Shown: piece after piece, positions 1 through 6,139 of the stretch
How the letters are laid out: the number at the start of each line of letters is the position of its first letter
How positions within the stretch are numbered: position 1 is the stretch's first letter
Assembly: GCA_905372135.1 (NCBI GenBank)
Contig: CAJPNS010000064.1
Location: 1 to 11,376 of the forward strand
Source of the DNA: Porphyromonadaceae bacterium
GTDB taxonomy: Bacteria > Bacteroidota > Bacteroidia > Bacteroidales > Paludibacteraceae
Length of the DNA: 11,376 bases
Reading direction: 5' to 3'
The notes under the pieces: generated by a model
Told to the model about the DNA's origin: nothing
The model's database searches: none
Seen by the model: only the letters and a program-made list of their open reading frames with translations
Made by a program: the position numbers and the translations under genes

Positions 1-5
1 ATATA

Positions 6-13
6 TAACTTTG
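6..13 (+). promoter_or_regulatory. Predicted Bacteroidota -7 box for the repeat lipoprotein
   Basis: TAACTTTG matches the Bacteroides-type -7 consensus TAnnTTTG. It lies about 80 bases upstream of the lipoprotein start, giving a leader of roughly 75 bases. The matching -33 element would fall before the first base of the window, so only half of the promoter can be seen. Confidence 0.55.
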
Positions 14-96
14 CTCTTCAAGAATAAAAATATAGAACAGACAAATTATATAATGCTGATGAACAAATAATTTAATCAACATAAAATTTATAAGAT

Positions 97-1116
97 ATGG
101 AAAAGTCTTTTTTGAAGAGAGCGATACTCTTAATTATCGCATTGGTGATGGTAACAGCGATGTTAGTTTCTTGTAAGCAGAAAGTTGTTGAACCTGTTGA
201 ACCTGAAAAACCGGTTGTACATGATGTATATGCCGTAGGATATGTATATGGGGGCGGCATAGAGAATAAGGCTGTCTTTTTTAAAAATGGTGATATGCAG
301 TTATTACCTGGAGGTTATAGCACAGTAGCTAATTCTGTTTTTGTAGCGGGTGATGATGTATATATCGTAGGGTGCGATCAAACTCCTGTAAAACAAACAG
401 CGATGCTGTGGAAAAATGGACAAAGACAAAACCTCATACTTCTTTCCGAATGGAATGAGGCTAACTCATTGTATGTGTCTGATGGTGATGTTTATATAGT
501 AGGTTATGAATCAATCGGAGGAAAGAGAGTGGCAGTGCTTTGGAAAAACGGAACTCCTCAGAAACTCTCGGACGGTAAAAGTGATGCTGCGGCTAATTCG
601 GTCTATGTATCGGGTAGCGATGTTTATGTAGCGGGATATGATAGTGATGGGGCAGTGCTTTGGAAAAACGGAACTCCTCAGAAACTCACAGACCATGCTG
701 TGGCTAAATCGGTATTTGTATCGGGGAGCGATATTTATGTGGCAGGATATGAAAAAGATGCGGCATTACTTTGGAAAAATGGAGTAGCCCAGAAGCTATC
801 TGATGGATCTAAGATGATCCAAGCCAGGTCGGTTTTTGTGTCAGATAATGATGTATATGTTGTGGGATATAAAGGGGATAGTTGGCACTCTCTTTCTGCA
901 ATACTTTGGAAAAACGGCGAACCGCAGAAACTGAAATGTAATTCAGAAAACTATAAAGCCAATGCCGTATTTGTAGCAGACAATAAAGTATATGTAGCAG
1001 GCGATTATAACTATGAAAGTAAAATGGTACTCTGGAAAGACAACGAACCCCAATATCTATGCGATACCACCACAATTCGTGCGGGTTTGGATGGGCTATT
1101 TGTAGTGAAGAAATAA
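97..1116 (+). CDS. Repeat lipoprotein, probable seven-bladed beta-propeller
   Basis: A 339-residue predicted lipoprotein of unknown function. Residues 1-26 form a lipoprotein signal: a basic N-terminus, a hydrophobic stretch, then LVSC with the acylated Cys at 26. A short Pro/Glu/Val-rich linker follows. The rest is seven degenerate repeats of 37-45 residues with the pattern SVFVSGSDVYVAGY, a spacer, then LWKNGxPQKL. The marker aromatic of each unit is F62, W105, W149, W189, W226, W271 and W313. The first unit lacks the leading SVFV strand, and the C-terminus (LDGLFVVKK) supplies one, which is how beta-propellers close their ring. No catalytic motif is visible, so a binding or scaffolding role on the cell surface or in the periplasm is inferred. 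It has its own promoter and terminator and is not in an operon within the window. The ATG at 97 sits directly before the signal peptide. Confidence 0.85.
   Translation: MEKSFLKRAILLIIALVMVTAMLVSCKQKVVEPVEPEKPVVHDVYAVGYVYGGGIENKAVFFKNGDMQLLPGGYSTVANSVFVAGDDVYIVGCDQTPVKQTAMLWKNGQRQNLILLSEWNEANSLYVSDGDVYIVGYESIGGKRVAVLWKNGTPQKLSDGKSDAAANSVYVSGSDVYVAGYDSDGAVLWKNGTPQKLTDHAVAKSVFVSGSDIYVAGYEKDAALLWKNGVAQKLSDGSKMIQARSVFVSDNDVYVVGYKGDSWHSLSAILWKNGEPQKLKCNSENYKANAVFVADNKVYVAGDYNYESKMVLWKDNEPQYLCDTTTIRAGLDGLFVVKK
531..687 (+). repeat. 37-bp perfect direct repeat inside the lipoprotein gene
   Basis: Bases 531-567 and 651-687 are identical over 37 bases and are spaced exactly 120 bases (40 codons) apart, so they keep the reading frame. 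They encode the AVLWKNGTPQKL part of repeats three and four. Such nucleotide identity between otherwise diverged units points to recent duplication or gene conversion. Confidence 0.9.
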
Positions 1117-1138
1117 AAACGTGTTTAGTATTAGTTTT

Positions 1139-1165
1139 AAAAAGGGGCTACCAAAGCCCCTTTTT
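1139..1165 (+). terminator. Rho-independent terminator of the repeat lipoprotein
   Basis: GGGGCT (1144-1149) pairs with AGCCCC (1155-1160) around a five-base loop. The stem is extended by AAAAA (1139-1143) against TTTTT (1161-1165), which also acts as the U-tract. It lies 22 bases after the lipoprotein stop codon. Confidence 0.9.
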
Positions 1166-1217
1166 ATTTACGAAACTAAAAGCAATGCCACTCGATAGTC
1201 TTGTTTTCAAAAATTCG

Positions 1218-1225
1218 TATCTTTG
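1218..1225 (+). promoter_or_regulatory. Predicted -7 box for the glycerophosphotransferase gene
   Basis: TATCTTTG, followed by CA, fits TAnnTTTG and the extended form often seen in Bacteroidota. A TTG at 1201-1203 is closer than the usual 19-21 base spacing, so the -33 element is weak or absent. Transcription should start around 1232, which rules out the in-frame TTG at 1223 as a translation start. Confidence 0.6.
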
Positions 1226-1229
1226 CAGT

Positions 1230-1269
1230 CGGAAAAATTGCTGTGTTTTCGAAAAACGGTTGTTTTCCG
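1230..1269 (+). promoter_or_regulatory. Hairpin in the leader of the glycerophosphotransferase mRNA
   Basis: CGGAAAA (1230-1236) can pair with TTTTCCG (1263-1269). Inside it lies a self-complementary TTTTCGAAAA (1246-1255). Both fall at the expected 5' end of the transcript, before the ATG at 1298. A stabilising 5' stem is possible; a regulatory function is only a guess. Confidence 0.35.
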
Positions 1270-1297
1270 CACTCTTAATAAAATCAAGATAAAAATT

Positions 1298-2470
1298 ATG
1301 CGTCTACACGTCGTTGCTCCAATAAAAAAGATCATCATAAGACTGAATCTCGTCAATCTATTGAGCCTTCCGCTATTGATATTCAGACTTTGCGGTATAA
1401 AGCGAAACAAAATCGTTTTTTCGAACTATTCGGGGCAAGGATTCGGCGATAATGCAAAATATATATACCAACACCTACCAGCCGCCAAAGTGGATGTATG
1501 TTGGTTGGTTACGAAGAGATATACCAATATTCCACACGAAATACGACAGGTGAAAATCGGTAGTATAGCATATTTTTATCACCTTGCGACCGCAAAAATT
1601 TGGGTCAACAATATGAGGTTCGATCAGTACGTAAAGAAAAGAAAGAGACAGTATTATATTCAGACTTGGCACGGCGACCTGCAATTGAAGAAAATCGAGT
1701 ACGACGCTATCGATAAGATGGTGGAATATTACAAGAAATGTATGAAAAACGATACTCGTATGACCGATTTGATGATTTCTAACAGCGAGCACTTTACGAC
1801 GATTTGTCGCAGGGCGTTTCGGTTCGACGGAGAGGTTATGGAGGTCGGTTCGCCTCGAAACGATATTCTTTTCTACCCCGACCCGAAGATACGACAAAAG
1901 GTTCTCGATTATTTTGGAAATATAAGCAGCGAAGAGAAAATATGTCTCTATGCGCCGACATTCCGAAAGAGTTATCGGAACAATCCCTACGATCTGAATC
2001 CGAGAGAGATAAAAGAGCAGTTGGAGGCTTCGACCGGACAGAAGTGGAAGGTCTTGGTGCGGCTACACCCAAACATAAAGAACCCCGAAGAGCTAATAAA
2101 AAACCTCGACTCCACGGAGAATGCCAACAACTACCCCGATATGCAGGAGCTAATAATGTCGTGCGACTTATTGATTACCGACTACTCGTCGGTAATGTTC
2201 GATGCTATGATAGTAGGGAAGCCTGTCGTTTTGTATATTGCCGATTATAAAGACTATGCCGAGGAGAGAGGCTACTATTTCAGCTTCGATGAGTTGCCTT
2301 TCGATATCGCATATAGCCATAGCGATATTATCCGTATCATTGCAGATAATAGCTACGGTGAGTTTCGCGAACGATATGCCGCATTCGAGAAGCGAGTAGG
2401 ACTAAAAAGGACAGGGCATGCAGGTAGACTCCTGGCAGAGAGAATAATGCAGATTATCGACGATAGATAG
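1298..2470 (+). CDS. CDP-glycerol glycerophosphotransferase family protein
   Basis: A 390-residue protein of the TagB/TagF-type family (Glyphos_transf), which transfers glycerol-phosphate or a related polyol phosphate from a CDP-activated donor onto an envelope polymer or glycan at the inner face of the cytoplasmic membrane. Visible family motifs in order: a basic, hydrophobic N-terminus (membrane contact); QTWHG (122-126), with the first conserved His at 125; an ISNSEHF stretch leading to GSPRND (184-189); YAPTFR (218-223); RLHP with His257; and DYSSVMFDA from 295, which normally forms the nucleotide-binding end of the GT-B fold. All key positions look intact and the length suits a single catalytic domain. 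I chose the ATG at 1298; the longer frame opens at a TTG inside the -7 box. It stands alone, with no teichoic-acid or capsule genes nearby, so acceptor and exact donor are unknown. Confidence 0.9.
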   Translation: MRLHVVAPIKKIIIRLNLVNLLSLPLLIFRLCGIKRNKIVFSNYSGQGFGDNAKYIYQHLPAAKVDVCWLVTKRYTNIPHEIRQVKIGSIAYFYHLATAKIWVNNMRFDQYVKKRKRQYYIQTWHGDLQLKKIEYDAIDKMVEYYKKCMKNDTRMTDLMISNSEHFTTICRRAFRFDGEVMEVGSPRNDILFYPDPKIRQKVLDYFGNISSEEKICLYAPTFRKSYRNNPYDLNPREIKEQLEASTGQKWKVLVRLHPNIKNPEELIKNLDSTENANNYPDMQELIMSCDLLITDYSSVMFDAMIVGKPVVLYIADYKDYAEERGYYFSFDELPFDIAYSHSDIIRIIADNSYGEFRERYAAFEKRVGLKRTGHAGRLLAERIMQIIDDR

Positions 2471-2510
2471 CTTACTTCACTTCGAATATCGAAAAAAAGT
2501 GTGAGCATCA

Positions 2511-2558
2511 AAAAAAACAGACAGGACTCAACTGCTACTAAGCGGTCGGGGTCTGTCT
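2511..2558 (-). terminator. Terminator of the DUF5606-family gene
   Basis: Read on the minus strand, a long imperfect hairpin (AGACAG 2519-2524 with CTGTCT 2553-2558, and an inner stem ACTGCT 2531-2536 with AGCGGT 2541-2546 around a four-base loop) is followed by seven U residues (2517-2511). In the plus direction the downstream sequence is not U-rich, so it serves mainly the minus-strand gene, although it may also slow transcription coming from the glycerophosphotransferase. Confidence 0.75.
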
Positions 2559-2590
2559 CTCTATTGTTCCTCTAACTAAAAAGCTATTTA

Positions 2591-2635
2591 CGGCAACGAT
2601 TGAGCAGCATAGCTTGCTGCTGCCGCAGCGAATCG
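2591..2635. repeat. Nested inverted repeats after the DUF5606 gene
   Basis: AGCAGCA (2603-2609) pairs perfectly with TGCTGCT (2615-2621) around a five-base loop. Two outer pairings compete: CGATT (2597-2601) with AATCG (2631-2635), and CGGCA (2591-2595) with TGCCG (2621-2625). It lies in the 3' untranslated part of the minus-strand transcript, between the stop codon and the terminator. Confidence 0.5.
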
Positions 2636-2645
2636 TCGGGGGGGG

Positions 2646-3197
2646 TCACGAACCCTTTTTCATCGATACGCGAGTAGCTTGCTTGGGTGCAGCCGATTTG
2701 GTCGATACCTTTTTTGCCGTGTTCTTTGGGGCAGCCGTCTTGGGTTTGTCGGCTCTTTCTGCCTGAGGCTTCTTCTCTTTGCCCGTTTCGTTATTGTCTT
2801 GTTCTTCTTCGACTTCGTCGAAATCGGTTATCTTCGAGTCTATAAGTATATTATACCAGCTTACGAACTTCTTTATATCGTTCGGATAGATGCGTTCTCG
2901 GTCGAAGTCGGGGAATATCTTAGCGAAGAAATCCTGTAGGGCATTGCTGTTTTTAGTATCGATATCTACTTTACTTCCGCCCTCGAGTTCGAATGTCGCC
3001 TTGAAGAGTTGGCTCAGCTTCTTCTCGCCGCCGTTGCCAAACATCACTATATCTCGCAGTAGAGATATTTTCTCGCTCTGATAAGCCGGCTGTCGTTTGC
3101 CGTCGATGAGCGATTCTACTATTACATAGTTCTTGGCGTATGATACCAATTTGAAAAGTCCCGGCTTGCCGCCTATTGCTAATACTTCTTTAAACAT
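2646..3197 (-). CDS. DUF5606-family protein with lysine/alanine-rich tail
   Basis: A 183-residue cytoplasmic protein. The N-terminus MFKEVLAIGGKPGLFKLVS, the following VIVESLIDGKRQPAY and the helical region up to about residue 127 match my recollection of the DUF5606 family, a small conserved Bacteroidota protein of unknown function. No enzyme motif is visible. Residues 128-183 are a low-complexity tail: first acidic (EVEEEQD), then basic, with 12 Lys in the last 46 residues and two AAPK motifs, like the tails of histone H1-like bacterial proteins. I chose the ATG at 3197 rather than 3233: it gives the usual family N-terminus, and the upstream ATG overlaps a good -7 box (3238-3231). The gene is monocistronic, divergent from the dehydrogenase gene, and has its own terminator. 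Confidence 0.8.
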   Translation of the reverse strand: MFKEVLAIGGKPGLFKLVSYAKNYVIVESLIDGKRQPAYQSEKISLLRDIVMFGNGGEKKLSQLFKATFELEGGSKVDIDTKNSNALQDFFAKIFPDFDRERIYPNDIKKFVSWYNILIDSKITDFDEVEEEQDNNETGKEKKPQAERADKPKTAAPKNTAKKVSTKSAAPKQATRVSMKKGS

Positions 3198-3230
3198 ATT
3201 GTCTATCGATTTTTTTTGATTTTTGAATGG

Positions 3231-3259
3231 CAAATGTAATACATTTTTTAGTAATACAA
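3231..3259 (-). promoter_or_regulatory. Promoter of the DUF5606-family gene
   Basis: On the minus strand, TACATTTG (3238-3231) matches the -7 consensus, and CTTG with TTG at 3259-3257 lies 18 bases upstream as a -33 element. Transcription would start near 3224, leaving a leader of about 27 bases before the ATG at 3197. Confidence 0.65.
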
Positions 3260-3273
3260 GATAAATCGAGTTG

Positions 3274-3304
3274 TTGTCGATTCGAAAAGTTTATATTAAC
3301 TTTG
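3274..3304 (+). promoter_or_regulatory. Promoter of the P5C dehydrogenase gene
   Basis: TTG (3274-3276) and TAACTTTG (3297-3304) are separated by 20 bases, a good fit to the Bacteroides -33/-7 arrangement. Transcription should start near 3311, about 40 bases before the ATG. Its -33 box is only 14 bases from the -33 box of the divergent gene. Confidence 0.7.
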
Positions 3305-3354
3305 TGCCTGCGAATACAATATTTACAATTATAATCATTAAATAATATATCAAT

Positions 3355-4986
3355 ATGAACAATGCCATTTTTAGATTTCAACAGCCAAAAAACGAACCCG
3401 TATTGGGCTATGCTCCAGGTAGTACGGAGCGTAAGGAACTCGAAAAAGAGTTGAAACGACAGTACAATACCACGATAGAGATACCTCTCGTAATAGGAGG
3501 CAAAGAGGTGAAGACAGGTAAACTCGGCGAGGTAGTAATGCCCACCGAACACGGACTCGTACTCGCTACTTATCACCAGTGTACGGCAAAAGAGGTCAAA
3601 GCCGCCGTCGACGCCGCTCTCAGTGCCCGTAAAGAGTGGGCAGCTACCCCTTGGGAAGACCGCGCAAGTATCATTCTGCGTGCGGCGGAACTTTTTGCTC
3701 ATAAGTATCGTTACGTTATGAATGCCGCCTGTATGCTCGGACAGGGCAAAAATGCTTTTCAGGCAGAGATAGACTCGGCTTGCGAGGCGATAGACTTTAT
3801 GAGGTTCAACCCCTTCTATGCCGCACAGATATACGCCGACCAACCATTCTCGCCGACGACCGACTGTATCAACAGAGTAGAATACCGCCCGCTCGAAGGC
3901 TTCGTATACTCTATCACTCCGTTCAACTTCACGGCTATTGCCGTCAACCTCAATATCAGCCCTGTGCTTATGGGTAATGTAACGGTGTGGAAACCCGCTA
4001 CCACGGCGTTGCTATCGAACTACTACGCTATGAAGATACTTCAAGAAGCTGGCGTACCCGACGGCGTCATCAACTTCCTGCCGGGCAAGGGCAGCGTTAT
4101 AAGTGATGTAGTGATGGCTCACCCCGACTTGGCAGGCATACACTTCACAGGGTCTACCGCCGTTTTCCAATCATTTTGGAAGACCGTAGGAGAAAACATC
4201 GGCAAATACCGTACATACCCCAAGCTCGTCGGCGAAACGGGCGGCAAAGACTTCATTTTCGCCCACAAGAGTGCCGACCCGCAAGAGCTGGCTGTGGCTA
4301 TCGTAAGAGGGGCGTTCGAGTATCAGGGGCAGAAGTGTTCGGCGGCTTCACGTGCTTATATCCCCAAATCGCTGTGGAGCAAGGTCAAAGACAACATCGG
4401 CGCTATGCTAAAAACTATCAAGATGGGCGATGTCCGCGACTTTTCGAACTTCGTTAATGCCGTTATCGACGAAGTGGCTTTCGATAACATAGCAGGCTAT
4501 ATCGAGCGTGCACGGAAGTCGAAAGACGCCGAAATCGTCTTTGGAGGCAAGTGCGACAAGAGTGTGGGATACTTCGTAGAACCTACCGTAATAGAGGCAA
4601 AAAAGCCCGACTACGAGACTATGAGAGAGGAGATATTCGGACCTGTCATCACCCTCTACGTCTACGACGACAAAGACTTCGAGAAAACTCTCGACCTGTG
4701 CGACCGCACTTCGCCATACGCACTTACGGGCTCGATTTTCTCCAACGACCGCTACGCCACTCTCGCTGCCGAGAGGGCATTGAGGTTTTCCGCCGGCAAC
4801 TTCTATATCAACGACAAACCTACGGGAGCCGTTGTCGGTCAGCAGCCGTTTGGCGGAGCGAGGGCTTCGGGCACTAACGACAAGGCAGGCTCATACCTCA
4901 ATCTCGTCCGTTGGATATCGCCTCGTACCATCAAAGAGACGCTCACACCGCCCGCCGACTATCGTTACCCATTCTTGGGCAAATGA
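3355..4986 (+). CDS. pruA: Delta-1-pyrroline-5-carboxylate dehydrogenase (group 1)
   Basis: A 543-residue NAD-dependent aldehyde dehydrogenase that oxidises glutamate semialdehyde/pyrroline-5-carboxylate to glutamate, the last step of proline and ornithine/arginine breakdown, in the cytoplasm. It resembles the stand-alone eukaryote-like ALDH4A1 class rather than the bacterial PutA C-terminal domain. Evidence: TPWEDRA and GQGKNAFQAEID early in the protein; TPFNFTA; the cofactor-binding FTGST (264-268); GETGGKDF with general base Glu294; GQKCSAASR with nucleophile Cys328, 34 residues after the Glu as in other ALDHs; and QQPFGGARASGTNDKAG near 496. Length is normal and no proline dehydrogenase domain is fused. 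No proline dehydrogenase or ornithine aminotransferase gene lies nearby, so the upstream enzyme must be encoded elsewhere. Codons here are richer in C-ending forms than in the repeat lipoprotein, consistent with good expression. Some annotators would use rocA for the symbol. Confidence 0.95.
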   Translation: MNNAIFRFQQPKNEPVLGYAPGSTERKELEKELKRQYNTTIEIPLVIGGKEVKTGKLGEVVMPTEHGLVLATYHQCTAKEVKAAVDAALSARKEWAATPWEDRASIILRAAELFAHKYRYVMNAACMLGQGKNAFQAEIDSACEAIDFMRFNPFYAAQIYADQPFSPTTDCINRVEYRPLEGFVYSITPFNFTAIAVNLNISPVLMGNVTVWKPATTALLSNYYAMKILQEAGVPDGVINFLPGKGSVISDVVMAHPDLAGIHFTGSTAVFQSFWKTVGENIGKYRTYPKLVGETGGKDFIFAHKSADPQELAVAIVRGAFEYQGQKCSAASRAYIPKSLWSKVKDNIGAMLKTIKMGDVRDFSNFVNAVIDEVAFDNIAGYIERARKSKDAEIVFGGKCDKSVGYFVEPTVIEAKKPDYETMREEIFGPVITLYVYDDKDFEKTLDLCDRTSPYALTGSIFSNDRYATLAAERALRFSAGNFYINDKPTGAVVGQQPFGGARASGTNDKAGSYLNLVRWISPRTIKETLTPPADYRYPFLGK

Positions 4987-5010
4987 ATAAGCGATTGAGT
5001 TTTAGGTGTT

Positions 5011-5052
5011 AAAATATAGGGAGCGAATGATTTTTCGCTCCCTATATTTTTT
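5011..5052. terminator. Bidirectional terminator between converging genes
   Basis: A perfect 17-bp stem: bases 5011-5027 (AAAATATAGGGAGCGAA) pair with 5034-5050 around a six-base loop. T-runs are present at the 3' side on both strands, so the same hairpin can end the dehydrogenase transcript (plus) and the GGGP synthase transcript (minus), whose stop codon is at 5067. Confidence 0.9.
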
Positions 5053-5066
5053 CGATGCTTAAACGA

Positions 5067-5825
5067 TTACAAGCTGTTTGTAGTGGATTTGCCGCTGTCT
5101 TTGATGAATTTTACAAACGGTATCATATCTTCGGGGTGGTTTTCGAGGTGGTTGCCTACCACTATTATGTCGGCTCCTGCCGATATGGCGTCGTCGAGCA
5201 TTGCTACAGACCGTATACCGCCACCTACTATCAGAGGAATCTCCGTATTGGCACGTACAGCCGAGATAATATCGTGTCTTACAGGATTCTTGGCTCCGCT
5301 ACCTGCTTCCAAATATATGAGTTGCTGCCCCAACATCTCGCCTGCAATAGCCGTACTTAGTATCGTCTGAGGGTCGGATAGCGGCTGTGTGCCCGATACT
5401 GTCTCTACTGCTGTAGGAGTGCCGCCATCGACCAGAATGTAACCCGTCGGTATGGTCTCTATACCCGATTGTCTGATGGCTCGAGCCGATAGCACGTGTT
5501 GCCCTATGAGAAGATCGGGATTCCTGCCCGAAATAAGCGAGAGAAACAGCATAGCATCGGCATTGGGGCTGAATTGTACGGCATCGCCTATGAATAAAAC
5601 CGTCGGTATCGACGAATGTGACTTTATGTACCGTACCGTCTGGTCTATCGATTCTTTTATCTGCGACCCGCCTATAAAGATAAAGTCGGGCTTTGCCTCC
5701 TCGGTCAATCTGATGAATGAGGCGAGTCGGCTGCCATTGCATTTTTCGGGGTCGATAAGTACGGCAAATAGTTTGTCGCCTCTTTTACGAGCGTTGTGAA
5801 TGATATTTAGTACTTTATGTGGCAT
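5067..5825 (-). CDS. Geranylgeranylglyceryl phosphate synthase family protein
   Basis: A 252-residue TIM-barrel prenyltransferase of the GGGPS/PcrB family. Family members join a polyprenyl diphosphate to sn-glycerol-1-phosphate through an ether bond, the first committed step of archaeal lipid synthesis; Bacteroidota carry homologues whose physiological lipid is poorly known. Evidence: LIDPEK at 23-28 (glycerol-phosphate and Mg contact region); FIGGS at 50-54; SGRNPDLLIGQH at 99-110; TGYILVDGGTPTAVETVSG from 127; YLEAGSGA at 171-178; and the phosphate-binding loops VGGGIRS (200-206) and VVGN (222-225). It ends at the usual place with no truncation, so it should be active. The ATG at 5825 begins the conserved N-terminal helix. 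Prenyl chain length and product cannot be read from the sequence. No glycerol-1-phosphate dehydrogenase (AraM/EgsA-like) is adjacent. It appears monocistronic. Confidence 0.9.
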   Translation of the reverse strand: MPHKVLNIIHNARKRGDKLFAVLIDPEKCNGSRLASFIRLTEEAKPDFIFIGGSQIKESIDQTVRYIKSHSSIPTVLFIGDAVQFSPNADAMLFLSLISGRNPDLLIGQHVLSARAIRQSGIETIPTGYILVDGGTPTAVETVSGTQPLSDPQTILSTAIAGEMLGQQLIYLEAGSGAKNPVRHDIISAVRANTEIPLIVGGGIRSVAMLDDAISAGADIIVVGNHLENHPEDMIPFVKFIKDSGKSTTNSL

Positions 5826-5888
5826 TTGTGTCTGTGTTTTTTATATGAAATGGCTAAAAGATATAGATATAATCAATCGTAGCCAGTG

Positions 5889-5896
5889 CAAAATTA
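5889..5896 (-). promoter_or_regulatory. Predicted -7 box for the GGGP synthase gene
   Basis: On the minus strand TAATTTTG, followed by CA, fits TAnnTTTG in its extended form. No good TTG lies at the expected -33 distance. The leader would be about 57 bases long. It is the mirror image of the box at 5942-5949. Confidence 0.55.
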
Positions 5897-5941
5897 ATCA
5901 ATTTTTTTCTGAGATGTAGTCGTTGTGTGTGAAAAAATATG

Positions 5942-5967
5942 TAATTTTGCAGTTCGTTTTAAATTTG
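5942..5967 (+). promoter_or_regulatory. Two candidate -7 boxes for the gldH operon
   Basis: TAATTTTG (5942-5949, followed by CA) and TAAATTTG (5960-5967) both match TAnnTTTG. A TTG at 5923-5925 is 16 bases before the first, shorter than ideal. Either would give an unusually long leader of about 165-185 bases before gldH. Confidence 0.5.
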
Positions 5968-5991
5968 GTTAATCATCACAATTAGGAGGCA

Positions 5992-6096
5992 ATGCCCAAG
6001 AGCTTTATTTATAGGGTAAATAGCAGTATCAATATAGGTGTTGGTTATATATTTTTAGGTTATTCGTGCCGTCCGAAAAGTTGTATTACCATATAA
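5992..6096 (+). CDS. Possible 34-residue leader peptide or small protein
   Basis: An ATG at 5992 opens 34 codons ending in TAA at 6094-6096. The peptide begins MPKSFIYRVNSS and contains two Cys and a short hydrophobic middle. It is preceded by AGGAGG (5984-5989), only two bases from the ATG, a striking Shine-Dalgarno-like match in a phylum that seldom uses one. It lies inside the predicted long leader of the gldH operon. I recognise no family. It may be a real small protein, a translated leader, or chance; spacing from the AGGAGG is too short for efficient use, which lowers confidence. Confidence 0.25.
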   Translation: MPKSFIYRVNSSINIGVGYIFLGYSCRPKSCITI

Positions 6097-6139
6097 TAAA
6101 CGCAATCGATTAGTGTGTCGACAACCATTAGAATACAAA

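Larger units (their letters stand above)
5826..6139. other. Divergent intergenic region upstream of gldH
   Basis: The 314 bases between the GGGP synthase and gldH hold the two outward-facing -7 boxes, the AGGAGG-led small ORF at 5992-6096, and a short palindrome TGTCGACA (6116-6123) just before gldH. The sequence is AT-rich. I see no tRNA, known riboswitch or transposon remnant in it. Confidence 0.6.

Noticed and set aside
1223..1297. N-terminal extension of the glycerophosphotransferase from a TTG
   Set aside because: The TTG lies inside the -7 box and before the expected transcription start; ATG 1298 fits better.
1804..2250. 148-codon plus-strand frame inside the glycerophosphotransferase gene
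   Set aside because: Alternative frame of a well-supported gene, Arg-rich and without motifs.
3198..3233. 12-residue N-terminal extension of the DUF5606-family protein
   Set aside because: The upstream ATG overlaps the minus-strand -7 box, and the shorter form begins with the usual family N-terminus.
3190..3843. 217-codon minus-strand frame overlapping the dehydrogenase start
   Set aside because: It runs across the promoter region and antisense to a clear dehydrogenase N-terminus. No recognisable domain.
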